In this document: positions 9,725 to 19,290 of the stretch, piece after piece
Numbering within the stretch: the stretch's first letter is position 1
Layout of the letters: every line of letters begins with the position of its first letter
NCBI GenBank assembly: GCA_019639115.1
Contig: JAHBSM010000011.1
Location: 62,001 to 126,000, forward strand
Length of the DNA stretch: 64,000 bases
Origin: Acidobacteriota bacterium
GTDB taxonomy: Bacteria; Acidobacteriota; Blastocatellia; Pyrinomonadales; Pyrinomonadaceae
Direction: 5' to 3'
Program-made: the position numbers and the translations under genes
Notes under the pieces: model-generated
The model's database searches: none
What the model was told of the DNA's origin: nothing
What the model saw: the letters and a program-made list of their open reading frames with translations, nothing else

Positions 9725-11066
9725 TCCCTTCCGAGTCTTCGTACCTCTTCAATTTGCGATAAAGTGTCGATAGATCGATCCCAAGTATCTCGGCAGCGTC
9801 GGCCTTGTCGCCGCTTGTTTCCTTTAGCACGGACAGGATGTGTCGTCGCTCAAGCGAATACAATGACCGGTCGCCGTGTTCATTGCCGGACACGAGTCCG
9901 GAGATCCTGGACGGCAGCTCCGCAAGAGTAACGGATAGGTCGGCGAGCAATACGCTTCGGGTGATTGCATTCTCGAGTTCGCGAACGTTGCCCGGCCATG
10001 CGTATCCGCGCAAGGCGTCCATCGCCTCGGGTGTAAAGGCGGGCACCGGCTTTCCCTGGCTACCGGCTGCTTTTAATGAAAAGTGTCTCACCAGCTCGGG
10101 TATGTCCTCGGTGCGATCGCGGAGCGGCGGCATTTCGATCTCGACGACATTTAGACGATAGTACAGGTCCTCGCGTAAACGTCCGGTAGAGACAGCTTCT
10201 TCCGGACGGCGATTGGTTGCCGCCAGTATCCGTGCGTCAAGATCGTATGAGGCGGCCGACCCGACGGGTGTGACCGTTCGCTCCTGCAGTGTACGCAAAA
10301 GCTTTACCTGGAGCGAAGCGGGCATCTCTCCGATCTCGTCCAGGAAAACGGTGCCGCCTGATGCAGATCTGAGCAGGCCGACAGAATCCCGAACGGCTCC
10401 CGTGAACGAGCCCCTGACGTGTCCGAATAACTCGCTCTCGAGAAGAGAATCGGGTAGAGCTCCGCAGTTGATAGCGAGGAATGGCCCGCCGGATCGAGGA
10501 CTTCCCCGATGTATCGCCCGGGCTATCAGCTCTTTGCCGGTGCCGCTCTCGCCTGTGATCAGAACCGGTGCATCTGTCGGCGCTACTTTCATCCCGAGTT
10601 CGACAGCCGACCGGAGTATTTCGGAGGAGCCGATCAGCTCGTCCGCCGCAGACCTGTCACTGATCTCACGTCTAAGCAGGCGGTTCTCGGTATAGAGGCG
10701 CCTATGCTGGCAGGCGTTCGAGACCGTCTTGACGAGATCCTCGTTGACGAAAGGTTTGGTTATGTAGTCGTATGCACCTTTGCGAAGTGCGGCGATGGCT
10801 GTCTCGACGGATGAAAATGCCGTTATCACGATGACAACCGCGGCCTCGTCGGATGTTTTGATCTCGTCGAGCAGGCCAAGCCCATCCTGGCCCGCCATCT
10901 TGATATCGGTGAGCGTTACGTCGATCGGCCGGCTCCGAAATATCTCGATGCCTGCCTCGGCACTGTCTGCTGTGAACACATCGAACCCTTCCGTCTCCAG
11001 GATCTCGCGCAGTATCTGCCGCATCAGTTCCTCGTCTTCGACGATAAGTACGGCAGGTTTATCCAT
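9717..11066 (-). CDS. NtrC-type sigma-54-dependent response regulator
   Basis: 449 residues with the full NtrC order: receiver domain (1-120; phosphoacceptor Asp54 in 'LTDIKM', Lys104), AAA+ domain (about 145-380; Walker A 'GESGTGKE' at 172-179, Walker B 'FLDEIGE' at 241-247), and a Fis-type helix-turn-helix at the end ('DAAEILGIDLSTLYRKLKRY'). The sigma-54 contact loop reads GSFTGA instead of the commoner GAFTGA. No histidine kinase is adjacent, so it looks orphan. It would activate sigma-54 promoters when phosphorylated; targets are unknown. Confidence 0.94.
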   Translation of the reverse strand: MDKPAVLIVEDEELMRQILREILETEGFDVFTADSAEAGIEIFRSRPIDVTLTDIKMAGQDGLGLLDEIKTSDEAAVVIVITAFSSVETAIAALRKGAYDYITKPFVNEDLVKTVSNACQHRRLYTENRLLRREISDRSAADELIGSSEILRSAVELGMKVAPTDAPVLITGESGTGKELIARAIHRGSPRSGGPFLAINCGALPDSLLESELFGHVRGSFTGAVRDSVGLLRSASGGTVFLDEIGEMPASLQVKLLRTLQERTVTPVGSAASYDLDARILAATNRRPEEAVSTGRLREDLYYRLNVVEIEMPPLRDRTEDIPELVRHFSLKAAGSQGKPVPAFTPEAMDALRGYAWPGNVRELENAITRSVLLADLSVTLAELPSRISGLVSGNEHGDRSLYSLERRHILSVLKETSGDKADAAEILGIDLSTLYRKLKRYEDSEGIS

Positions 11067-11170
11067 AATCGATTCAGCGTTTTACGACGTCTCCGATTAG
11101 TCTAGCACAAGGTTTCACGGTTAAATGCGGTTCGTGTTAGCATCAAATCTATAGATCGCAAGCTCGTCAG

Positions 11171-13675
11171 ATGTTCCGTCGCTGCCTCACATTGCTGTTA
11201 TCAATTGCGGTGGCCGCGTCGGTAGCCGTCGCCCAACAGGCCGATCCGGTGGAGAGGCAGGTTGCTAATCCGATCACCGACACGCCTAACATAAACCCTG
11301 TATCTCCGGATCAGAGCATCAAGCCGCCAACGACCAAGAAGGTTCCTTCTGTAACGCCTGAAGGCGGCGATGGGGAATTGGTCGTTTACTCAGATAAGCA
11401 GACCGTGTCCGGCGAACCCGGCAAGCGGGTCGTGGTCCACGAGGGCAATGTTGATGTCCGGTACGGCATGTATCGAATGCAGGCCGATCGGATAACGATA
11501 TTCGAAGCGGAGGACAGGCTCTCAGCGGCCGGGAGCGTTATCTTTGACCAGGGCGACGATCAGAGGATCACAGGCGCGACGGCTGAATGGAACTACAGGA
11601 CAAAGCTTGGCTATTTCATCGATTCGACTGGATTCACCAACCAAACAAATGACGGCACCGTGCTGTATTTCACCGCCGATCGGGTGGAGCGGATCTCGCT
11701 GACCGAGATACTTGTTCTTAATGGAAAGTTCACGGCTTGCGAAGAAGCGGTGCCGAAGTGGAGCTTCACTGCAAAACGCGCCGTCATAAAAGCGAACGAC
11801 AGAGTGAAATTGCGTTCGGCCAAGTTTCGCGTCAAGGACATACCGCTTGTCGCGGCTCCGTTCCTTTCGATCCCGATAAAGAAGCGAGATCGCGCGTCGG
11901 GATTCCTGACTCCGACATTCGGATATTCGGCGGCCAAGGGCGCTCATATATCAGGAGCCTACTATCAGACGCTTGGCCCGTCGGCTGATATCACGGTGCG
12001 GGGCGACCTATACACGGGGCGCGGATTCGGCTACGGAGCTGACCTGAGGACCAGGTCCAATTCGCGATCGTATCTCAATTTCGGCTTCTTTGCCGTAAAA
12101 GACCGCGTGTTTGGCCCGCGTCAGGGGCCGACACGTCCGGACCAGGGCGGCTCGACCGTATATGCCGAAGGCGTCCAATATTTCCCAAACGGCTTCGTGG
12201 CGGCGGTTGACGTCCGGCTGACGTCGAACCTCGCGTTCCGGCAAGTCTTTCTCGAAGGCATCCAGCAGATCATTTCGCCGATAGAGGTCTCGCAGGCGTT
12301 CGTCTCAAAAAGCTGGAGCAACTATACGCTCAGTTTGCTCGCGCGTTCGCAAGAGATCACGATACCCAACGTCAGGATCAAATCTCGAAATCTGCCAAGC
12401 GTAACCTTCGAAAAAAGGCCTTCACTGCTTAAATTCTTCCCGTACGCGTACCTTTCATTCATCGCTACGGCTGAGGGCATCTCGAGACGGGAGGAAGCAG
12501 CGGATCCGAATCTGTATTCGGCAAGGTCAGGCGGCCCGCCGGTGGTCACGCCGGCTCTAGGTCAGCGATTCGATGTCCATCCGCTTATCACCGTTCCGTT
12601 CGCGACAAAATACGTCAATTTCACGCTGACGGCTGGCGGCCGCGTCACCTATTATTCGAATTCGTTCAACGATATGCGCCGCGTTGTCTCGCGCGACGTC
12701 ATCCGGCGATACGGCGAGATAACGTTTGACGTTCGCCCCGTCGCGCTTGCTAAGAACTACTACGATAAGAATGGCGGCCTGCGGTTCAGACACGTCATCG
12801 AACCATTCCTCACCTATCGATTCGTGCGCGGCGTTGACAATTTTGCCCGGATCATCAGATACGATCATACGGATACTGCGACGGACACCAACGAGATCGA
12901 GTTCGGCGTAACGAACAGGTTCTATACACGCAAATACGGCCAGGCTGTGACCAAAGAGGCAAGAGAAAAGCTCCGGACCGCTGCCGATGCTGACAAAAAA
13001 GGCATCTCAATACAGCCCTACGAAGTATTCTCGCTTACGGTACGCGGGAAATATTTCTTCGATCCGCGTTTCGGCGGTGCATTGATACCGGGGCGAAGGA
13101 ATCAGATCGATCCGATCACGTCGCTTACTTTTTACACGTTTGGCGGCATTCCGAGGCGTTTCTCTCCGCTGGATATCGAGGCCACCTACAGGCCGCAACG
13201 AACTATGTTCATCAGCGGGCGAGCCGATATCGGGCTCCAGGGCGAAGGTTTACGTCAGCTCTCTGCGACGGTCGGACTAGATACACGTTTGCTCAAGCTT
13301 TACCAGACGCTCTATTACACTCGGCGTGTGACGCTGCTGCCGCCTCTCTCGCAATATGCCGACGCGGCAGGGAATGAGGCCGGGACATTAAAGGGCGCTC
13401 AATGGAGCCCTTCGTTGTTCATTGGTGACCGAAACAAAGGTCTCTTTGGCGGGACGTCGTTGTTCTTCGATTTTGAGAATCGCAGGGGAGCGGGCCGCTC
13501 GCCGCTGGTTCGCACCCTGGTGACCGTAGGATATGCGTACGATTGCTGCTCGCTATCGCTTCAGTATTACAATTTCAACATCGGAGCTCGGCGCGAAGAT
13601 AAGTTCGTCTTTAGTTTCAGGCTGAACGGCATCGGTAGCTTCGGCACAGAGCAGATCGGCCAGGGCCTACGATGA
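11171..13675 (+). CDS. lptD: LPS-assembly protein LptD
   Basis: 834 residues: signal peptide (1-21), a periplasmic OstA/LptA-like beta-taco domain (about 70-215; 'GNVDVRYGMYRMQADRITIFEAEDRLSAAGSV' region), then the long outer-membrane barrel with the LptD signature near 'SIPIKKRDRASGFLTPTFGYS' and 'GADLRTRS', ending with alternating aromatic strands ('SLSLQYYNFNIG'). LptD with LptE inserts LPS into the outer leaflet. No classical paired cysteines are evident at the N-terminus. It stands alone here, but with lpxB nearby shows that the organism makes LPS. Confidence 0.9.
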   Translation: MFRRCLTLLLSIAVAASVAVAQQADPVERQVANPITDTPNINPVSPDQSIKPPTTKKVPSVTPEGGDGELVVYSDKQTVSGEPGKRVVVHEGNVDVRYGMYRMQADRITIFEAEDRLSAAGSVIFDQGDDQRITGATAEWNYRTKLGYFIDSTGFTNQTNDGTVLYFTADRVERISLTEILVLNGKFTACEEAVPKWSFTAKRAVIKANDRVKLRSAKFRVKDIPLVAAPFLSIPIKKRDRASGFLTPTFGYSAAKGAHISGAYYQTLGPSADITVRGDLYTGRGFGYGADLRTRSNSRSYLNFGFFAVKDRVFGPRQGPTRPDQGGSTVYAEGVQYFPNGFVAAVDVRLTSNLAFRQVFLEGIQQIISPIEVSQAFVSKSWSNYTLSLLARSQEITIPNVRIKSRNLPSVTFEKRPSLLKFFPYAYLSFIATAEGISRREEAADPNLYSARSGGPPVVTPALGQRFDVHPLITVPFATKYVNFTLTAGGRVTYYSNSFNDMRRVVSRDVIRRYGEITFDVRPVALAKNYYDKNGGLRFRHVIEPFLTYRFVRGVDNFARIIRYDHTDTATDTNEIEFGVTNRFYTRKYGQAVTKEAREKLRTAADADKKGISIQPYEVFSLTVRGKYFFDPRFGGALIPGRRNQIDPITSLTFYTFGGIPRRFSPLDIEATYRPQRTMFISGRADIGLQGEGLRQLSATVGLDTRLLKLYQTLYYTRRVTLLPPLSQYADAAGNEAGTLKGAQWSPSLFIGDRNKGLFGGTSLFFDFENRRGAGRSPLVRTLVTVGYAYDCCSLSLQYYNFNIGARREDKFVFSFRLNGIGSFGTEQIGQGLR

Positions 13676-13715
13676 TCTCTCAATAGCCTGTCCAAGGCCG
13701 AGTCCCAACAAAAAA

Positions 13716-13739
13716 GAGGCCGCCATCTTAGGCGGCCTC
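13716..13739 (-). terminator. Intrinsic terminator of ilvE
   Basis: Nine-base perfect stem GAGGCCGCC / GGCGGCCTC with loop ATCTTA. On the minus strand it is followed by six T residues (13710-13715 region), so it ends ilvE transcription. On the plus strand the U-tract is missing, so service for lptD is doubtful. Confidence 0.85.
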
Positions 13740-13781
13740 TGTAATTGCTGGCTGTAAGGTTCGGCTGAACGGAAAGTTAGC

Positions 13782-14765
13782 TCAAGCTGCCGCCGTTTTT
13801 TTTTCTGCGTTCACGTAGGTTAGCCAATCGGCTCCGAATGGTGCCGGGCGCTTGCCGTTCACGATATTAAAGAACTCCTCCTGCAGCTTTGCCGTGATCG
13901 GGCCGCGTTTGCCCGAGCCGACCGTAATGCGATCGACTGAGCGTATGGGCGAGATCTCGGCGGCTGTGCCGGTAAAGAAAACTTCATCCGCAAGGTAGAG
14001 CGCCGCACGTTGTATCTGCGTTTCGACCACTTCGATGCCCATCTCGCGAGCGATCTGGATCACTGAGTCGCGAGTGATGCCGGGAAGGATCGATGCACCA
14101 AGCGGCGGCGTTATAAGCCTGCCCGCATTGACGACGAAAAGATTCTCGCCCGAACCTTCTGATACGTAGCCGCGGTCATCGAGCGCGATGCCTTCGCTGA
14201 ATCCGCCAAGCAGAGCTTCCATCTTTATCAGCTGCGAATTCATATAATTCGCTCCGGCTTTGGCCATCGCCGGCATCGAATTGGACGTGATCCTTGTCCA
14301 ACTGGAAACGCATACGTCGATCCCGTTCTCGATCGCCTCTTCGCCCAGATACTTGCCCCACTGCCAGATCGCAATGTAAGAATCGATCGGGTTAGGGAAT
14401 GGGTTCACGCCAAAGGCAGGCTTCTCTTCGTCGAGCCCGCGAAAGATTATAGGCCGGATGTAGCATTCGTCGAGCCCGCTTTCCTTTATCAGCTCGACAG
14501 TGCCGTCACAGAATTCGTCTCGGCTGAATCGCGAATCCATGCGATAGATTTTTGCCGAATTGACGAGTCTCTGCATATGTTCCGTCAGGCGAAACACCGC
14601 CGGGCCACTCTCGGTGTCGTAGCATCGAATGCCCTCGAATACACTCGAACCGTAATTGACCACGTGTGACATCACGTGGATGCGGGCATTGTCCCAGTCA
14701 ACAAGTTCACCGTTCTTCCATACTTTGGGGCATATTTTCATGGTGTTGACGTCTTTACCGGCCAT
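13782..14765 (-). CDS. ilvE: Branched-chain amino acid aminotransferase
   Basis: 327 residues from the ATG at 14765, which has AGGAGAG at ideal spacing; the longer in-frame start at 14795 is not supported. It is a class IV PLP aminotransferase: 'VNYGSSVFEGIRCY', the PLP lysine in 'MAKAGANYMNSQL' (about Lys169), 'GYVSEGSGENLFVV' and 'LPGITRDSVI'. It catalyses the last step of Ile/Leu/Val synthesis and the first of their breakdown. It has a long leader with terminator-like hairpins (see 14818-14889). The C-terminus ends in a Lys/Ala tail. Confidence 0.95.
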   Translation of the reverse strand: MAGKDVNTMKICPKVWKNGELVDWDNARIHVMSHVVNYGSSVFEGIRCYDTESGPAVFRLTEHMQRLVNSAKIYRMDSRFSRDEFCDGTVELIKESGLDECYIRPIIFRGLDEEKPAFGVNPFPNPIDSYIAIWQWGKYLGEEAIENGIDVCVSSWTRITSNSMPAMAKAGANYMNSQLIKMEALLGGFSEGIALDDRGYVSEGSGENLFVVNAGRLITPPLGASILPGITRDSVIQIAREMGIEVVETQIQRAALYLADEVFFTGTAAEISPIRSVDRITVGSGKRGPITAKLQEEFFNIVNGKRPAPFGADWLTYVNAEKKTAAA

Positions 14766-14817
14766 TTTGCGATCTCTCCTTTTGATAAGGCCCAACGAGG
14801 GCTTTCTGCAAAATAAA

Positions 14818-14889
14818 GGGCCAAAAGGGCCCGATCTCTAATAAATTCAACAATGGTCTAAGGATAATACAGCGGCCAAGCTTTATCAA
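14818..14889 (-). promoter_or_regulatory. Candidate attenuator-like leader of ilvE
   Basis: In the minus-strand leader, GGGCC-CTTTT-GGCCC (14818-14832) is followed by TTTATTTT, a terminator-like structure about 50 bases before the ilvE start. Just upstream (14833-14889) one frame reads L-I-K-L-G-R-C-I-I-L-R-P-L-L-N-L-L-E-I, very rich in Leu and Ile codons. It lacks an ATG and a proper stop before the hairpin, so classical attenuation is only a suggestion. Confidence 0.25.
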
Positions 14890-14930
14890 ACATTTGCCGG
14901 ACTTATAGCGGTATAACGTAGATGAAAAAA

Positions 14931-14950
14931 GGCGGCCCCAAACGGCCGCC
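14931..14950 (-). terminator. Intrinsic terminator of the PT-rich propeller protein gene
   Basis: Seven-base stem GGCGGCC / GGCCGCC with a six-base loop; on the minus strand it is followed by six T residues. It lies 27 bases after the stop codon of the gene at 14978-17575. Confidence 0.85.
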
Positions 14951-14977
14951 TTTTGCAAACAGTCCGAAAGACGATAC

Positions 14978-17575
14978 CTACAAAATGAATATCCGAGAGG
15001 TAGTATCGTCAAGCCTCGAGCTAAAGGTCACTCCGTCTATCGTATAAGTGACGATGACCGGTGCGTCACCGAGCCTCTGCAGGTCGTCATTTAGGGCAAA
15101 CGTCAGCGCATAAACGCCGGGTGCGACCAATATTGGAGCTTCGCTGACGAATATGGTCGAGTTTGCCGTATTACCGACCCGGACGTTGATCGAACGAAGC
15201 GTTACGTTGGAATTTCCCGTAATGAAGATCCGGATCCGCGACGGCAGACGGCCGGGCGGCCTGACGGTCACTGTACGGACGTTGAACGGCTCGGTCGTGA
15301 ACACGCGATTGTTCACATTGAAGGCTTTGGTACGCCCGCCTGGCCCTTCGATGCCTTCCTTGTTGAATATGTCGGGACGAGCAGGTACGATCTTGAGCTT
15401 TTGACTTATCTCTACACCATTCAAATTAATGGTGACCGGATACTCTGTGCCGGTCGCCGCTGACGGCAATCCGCCCGGAAGTATGAAATCGATCCTCGTC
15501 CTGCTCACGTATCGAAGCCCGCAGGCTGCACCGTCGATCGACATAGTGACGCCGCTGAGTTCGATCGGATAGTAGAACACGCGTTGGAGATCGCCGTCGC
15601 TGCTCCTCACGGTCACCGGAGAGATCACGCCGCCCTGTATCGATACTGAGGCAAGCATTCCCGACGCGAGCCCGAAAACCGCCGGCGGGGTCTGCGGCGT
15701 CGGGGTCGGTGTGGGCGTCGGCGTAGGCGAGACGGTTGGTGTCGGCGTGGGGGTCGGTGTTGCGGTCGGGGTCGGTGTAGGCTCCATCGTGACCGGCATC
15801 CTGGTAGCACCCGTTGCGTACGACAATACACGAGTTGCCGATGAACTCACGTTCGGCGTCACCATATAGTAGACCTCGGCCTGCAGGTCCGGATTGCCGC
15901 CTCCGACCTCGGTCAATGCCAAGTTGAACGCCGTGCGTTTGACCGAATTCGATGTCAGAGCCTGGGTCGAAGCAATGAATACCGACGGCGCAGGAAACCG
16001 CGTGAGCCGTGTGTAGGTAGCCGAAGCAGGCGCGACGTTCAGCGGATATCGATAGATCTGGGTCTGCCGTGCGTCACCCGGGTTTTGCCCTTCGTCGGCT
16101 GTTGACGGCACGGTTCCGTCGAGTTTGATGTTCATCCGTGTCGAGAGGACCAGCGTGAGCGGAGCTCCCGTGCCGTCATAATCAGTAAAACCGCCGTAAC
16201 GCTGAACATCGCCTCCGGTGGCGGCGGTATCGGCATCGCTCCGCGGGAGCACGCGCCGGAACGAATTTGCCGTCACGTCATATAGATATGACGCGAAGCT
16301 CGTGTAGTTTGTCCCGTTATTCTCATTAGCGAGGTCGGCATAGGAATCAAAAACGATATAGCGTCCGTCCCGACTCATGCGGCGGCCCAGGTCGAGAATG
16401 TTGACCGGGTCGCCGGCATTGGTCGGCGTAGTGACGGTCACCTGACGGCGCAGCGATGCCGCGGGCGCACCTGTGGCGTCAAGGTTACAAACGAATATCT
16501 CCTCATTTCGGCTCGAAACAGGATTGTTGCCGCCGGTCATGCCGACGATCGGATTGTCGCCGGTACTGGCAAACACGACACGCGTGCCGTCGCCGGATAT
16601 CGTTACGTTCTTGTTATAGATCGGATTAGATATCGGTCCTCGGGGTGTCTTTGTTACCTGATTCAGAGAACCCGAACCCGCGCCCTCGGTCGTGTTCTCG
16701 CCCCTGGCCGACAAAGCTCCCCCTGAACGTGTGAATACAAATATCTCGTCGTTGTCCTCGGTCGGGAAAGAGTTCCCGATACCGGGTACGAGGTCGCGTG
16801 TGGAGACGAACGCGATCCTGCTTCCGTCATCGCTGATGCTGACATCATGGTTGTCATCCGCGACAAAGGCCCCGATCTGTGTAGTGGCGCCGCGGGGCAA
16901 TTGGCTGGGGACCGTATTTGTAACTCGTATGAACTGTCCGCCGGCAAGATTTGTCAAAGGTAGATCGTCGCCCGCAGAAAGGTCAGCAACCGGGGCATAG
17001 GACGGTATCTCATACAGCCAAACCTCGAGGTTCCCGTCCCGCGTCAGAGGGTTAGCGCCCGGCGTCGGGGTCGGCGTCACAGACGGACTTGGCGTAGGGG
17101 TCGGCGACGTAAAAGCGTTCGCGTCAAAGCTTCCGGGATTCGTCGAACTTATTATCGGTGGATTGGTCGAGTCGCCCGGATAGGCGACGGTCGCATTCGA
17201 GCTAAAGGCTATCCAGCGTCCGTCGTTGCTTATCACGGGCCGCGTGTTCACGATCGCGACACGGATGTTGTCGAACGTGATCGGCAGTGATGTCTGGTAA
17301 AGCAGGTCCTTTGTATCAGTGATCTGAAATATGCGTCTCTGCGCGTAGTCGAGGAGAAATATCTCCGTATTGCCGTCCTCATTGCGAGGGTTGACGGTGG
17401 CAACGTTGCCTTTTGATTCGAAGACCACAAACCGGCCATCGCCGCTGATGCCGCCTGCAAACGATTCAAAATTGGAATTCGTTACCTGGCCTACGACCGG
17501 GAAAGATTGCGAAAATGCGGACTGCCCCAGTAAAAGCAAGCCGGCAAAAATAATAAAAACTGAACGAAAGTTCAC
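14978..17575 (-). CDS. Secreted PD40 beta-propeller protein with PT-rich linkers and Solibacter-type C-terminal domain
   Basis: 865 residues from a GTG at 17575 with GGAGGA six bases upstream; this start opens a signal peptide ('FRSVFIIFAGLLLLGQSAFSQ'). The upstream frame to 17677 lacks this support. PD40-type repeats recur: 'ISGDGRFVVFES', 'ISNDGRWIAFSS', 'ISDDGSRIAFVS', 'ISGDGTRVVFAS', 'MSRDGRYIVFDS'. Two low-complexity Pro-Thr linkers (about residues 150-165 and 600-635) separate domains. The last 200 residues ('IDGAACGLRYVSRTRIDFILPGG') resemble the TIGR03437 region of acidobacterial secreted proteins. No catalytic motif is seen; surface or secreted scaffold is the best guess. Confidence 0.8.
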   Translation of the reverse strand: MNFRSVFIIFAGLLLLGQSAFSQSFPVVGQVTNSNFESFAGGISGDGRFVVFESKGNVATVNPRNEDGNTEIFLLDYAQRRIFQITDTKDLLYQTSLPITFDNIRVAIVNTRPVISNDGRWIAFSSNATVAYPGDSTNPPIISSTNPGSFDANAFTSPTPTPSPSVTPTPTPGANPLTRDGNLEVWLYEIPSYAPVADLSAGDDLPLTNLAGGQFIRVTNTVPSQLPRGATTQIGAFVADDNHDVSISDDGSRIAFVSTRDLVPGIGNSFPTEDNDEIFVFTRSGGALSARGENTTEGAGSGSLNQVTKTPRGPISNPIYNKNVTISGDGTRVVFASTGDNPIVGMTGGNNPVSSRNEEIFVCNLDATGAPAASLRRQVTVTTPTNAGDPVNILDLGRRMSRDGRYIVFDSYADLANENNGTNYTSFASYLYDVTANSFRRVLPRSDADTAATGGDVQRYGGFTDYDGTGAPLTLVLSTRMNIKLDGTVPSTADEGQNPGDARQTQIYRYPLNVAPASATYTRLTRFPAPSVFIASTQALTSNSVKRTAFNLALTEVGGGNPDLQAEVYYMVTPNVSSSATRVLSYATGATRMPVTMEPTPTPTATPTPTPTPTVSPTPTPTPTPTPQTPPAVFGLASGMLASVSIQGGVISPVTVRSSDGDLQRVFYYPIELSGVTMSIDGAACGLRYVSRTRIDFILPGGLPSAATGTEYPVTINLNGVEISQKLKIVPARPDIFNKEGIEGPGGRTKAFNVNNRVFTTEPFNVRTVTVRPPGRLPSRIRIFITGNSNVTLRSINVRVGNTANSTIFVSEAPILVAPGVYALTFALNDDLQRLGDAPVIVTYTIDGVTFSSRLDDTTSRIFIL

Positions 17576-17800
17576 AAAGGTCCTCCAATAATGCTGCCGC
17601 GATACAGGTGAGCAGATGTCCGTCGTGTGTCGTAGCTCAAAACATTGAATTTTAAGCCCTAAAAGCGTGTTCTGCAACTCGGTCGGATGCCGTCGCGAGC
17701 CTAGATCTAAGATAACCGAGACATTTGATGCCGTAACGGCGGCCGCGGGTTGTAATTGCGGTGCGTCGGTATATCATTCATTTACGGCACTTTAGAGCTG

Positions 17801-18958
17801 ATGGACAAGAATCTGAAATTGATGTTTGTCGCCGGTGAGGACTCCGGGGACGCACACGCAGCCCGGCTCGTCAAAGCGATACGCGACGAGGCCGGAGCCG
17901 TAGTGGATCTTTTTGGCTGCGCGGGTCCTCGGATGCGCGGTGAGGGCGTCGAGCCTGTGGTCAACGCCGATGAACTGGCGATCATTGGACTTCCGGAGAT
18001 AACGTGTGCGCTGCCTATGTTCCTTCGAACGTTCCGCCGCCTGAAAGATGCCGCGATCGAGAGGCGCCCGGACGCCGTAATACTGGTCGATTTTCCGGAG
18101 TTCAATCTCAAACTTGCACGGAGCCTGCATCGTGCCGGGCTGAAGGTGATCTATTACATATCACCACAGCTCTGGGGCTGGCGGGGATACAGGAAAAAGA
18201 CGATCCGGAAAGACGTTGACCTGCTCTTGACGATCCTGCCGTTCGAGAAACAGTGGTATGCCGAACGCGGGATCCTAAACGTCGAATACGTTGGCAATCC
18301 GCTCGTGAATGAGGTCGCCGCGACAGAGACCAAGGAGCAGACGAGGGAGCGTTACGATATCGGAGGGAATGATCCGCTGATCGCGTTGCTGCCAGGAAGC
18401 CGCCAAAAAGAGGTAGCACGTATCTTGCCCCGAATGTTCGATGCGGCCGAATTGATCTCGGCGGCCAGGCCTGATGTCAGGTTCATCGCGGCCGCAGCGA
18501 ACGAAAGGCGCGCTAGCCAGATCCGTGAGATCACAGCTAACCGGCACCGGATGCTCCCGATCGAGATCGCGATCAATGATACTTACAATGTTGTCGCCGC
18601 ATCGGATGCGGCCGCAGTCACAAGCGGAACGGCGACTCTCGAGACCGGCCTGCTTCTCACGCCGTTGGTGGTCGTGTACGCCGCCTCGTCTCTCAATTAT
18701 CGTTTGATCAGGCCATTTGTGTCTTCGCCGCACTTTGGGCTGATCAATTTGATCGCGGAGAAGAGGATCGCAAAGGAATTGATCCAAGGCGATCTGACCC
18801 CGGAAGCCCTGGCTTCGGAACTGGCCCGGCTTCTCGAACCGGACACAAATAACAAGGCCAGGAACGAGCTGAGTAAAGCATCTGCAAAGCTAGGCCCGGG
18901 CGGTGCGTCCGAACGAGCGGCCAAGTTGATAATCGACCTTATAAAGCGCGGAGGTTGA
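17801..18958 (+). CDS. lpxB: Lipid-A-disaccharide synthase
   Basis: 385 residues from the ATG at 17801 (an in-frame start at 17756 adds a non-conserved stretch). GT19 family signatures: 'AGEDSGDAHAARL', 'GCAGPRMRGEGVEPV', 'VDFPEFNLKLAR', 'YISPQLWGWR', 'ALLPGSRQKEV', 'TSGTATLETGL' and 'PHFGLINLIAEKRIAKELIQ'. It joins UDP-diacylglucosamine and lipid X to make the lipid A disaccharide on the inner membrane. Other lpx genes are not in the window. Confidence 0.95.
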   Translation: MDKNLKLMFVAGEDSGDAHAARLVKAIRDEAGAVVDLFGCAGPRMRGEGVEPVVNADELAIIGLPEITCALPMFLRTFRRLKDAAIERRPDAVILVDFPEFNLKLARSLHRAGLKVIYYISPQLWGWRGYRKKTIRKDVDLLLTILPFEKQWYAERGILNVEYVGNPLVNEVAATETKEQTRERYDIGGNDPLIALLPGSRQKEVARILPRMFDAAELISAARPDVRFIAAAANERRASQIREITANRHRMLPIEIAINDTYNVVAASDAAAVTSGTATLETGLLLTPLVVVYAASSLNYRLIRPFVSSPHFGLINLIAEKRIAKELIQGDLTPEALASELARLLEPDTNNKARNELSKASAKLGPGGASERAAKLIIDLIKRGG

Positions 18959-18965
18959 CCGCTGC

Positions 18966-19244
18966 CTAATGCCTTTCGGCTTCACTGACCGCATATTGAA
19001 GAAATATCTCGATGCCGCGGAGGCTGATCCTCGGGTCGCGCTCAAGATCACGAAGGATCGGAGCCGAGTCGCTGTCGAGTAGATCTACGTCTGCTACGTC
19101 GATTATCACTGACAGAGCACCGTTATCGATTGCTTCCGACGCCAGCTTCGCCACGAGTCTAGCATCGGCGTCCAGCAGTTCACCGCCCACGAGAAGTTCT
19201 ACTCGACCGTTCTCAAGCTCTTTCTTGGTGATGTTCGTTGCCAT
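18966..19244 (-). CDS. Small STAS-domain protein
   Basis: 92 residues from the ATG at 19244; the longer frame from 19319 runs into the neighbouring transporter gene and is not preferred. The fold pattern matches STAS/anti-sigma-factor antagonist proteins: 'NGRVELLVGGELLDADARLV', then 'ALSVIIDVADVDLLDSDSAPIL', where a serine sits at the usual phosphorylation turn. Kinase or anti-sigma partners are not adjacent. It follows the EamA transporter gene on the same strand by about 46 bases. Function is inferred from fold only. Confidence 0.6.
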   Translation of the reverse strand: MATNITKKELENGRVELLVGGELLDADARLVAKLASEAIDNGALSVIIDVADVDLLDSDSAPILRDLERDPRISLRGIEIFLQYAVSEAERH

Positions 19245-19290
19245 CGCTTTTTTGGGCCCGGAGTGCAGTAGCTTACGCTCCGCTGCTCGT

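Noticed and set aside
14755..15012. 85-codon minus-strand frame across the ilvE leader
   Set aside because: It overlaps a terminator and the ilvE start; only its Leu/Ile-rich part is kept as a leader suggestion.
15640..15790. Dense short GC-rich repeat resembling a minisatellite or CRISPR-like array
   Set aside because: It is the Pro-Thr linker of the propeller protein: degenerate codons of a PT repeat with no spacers.
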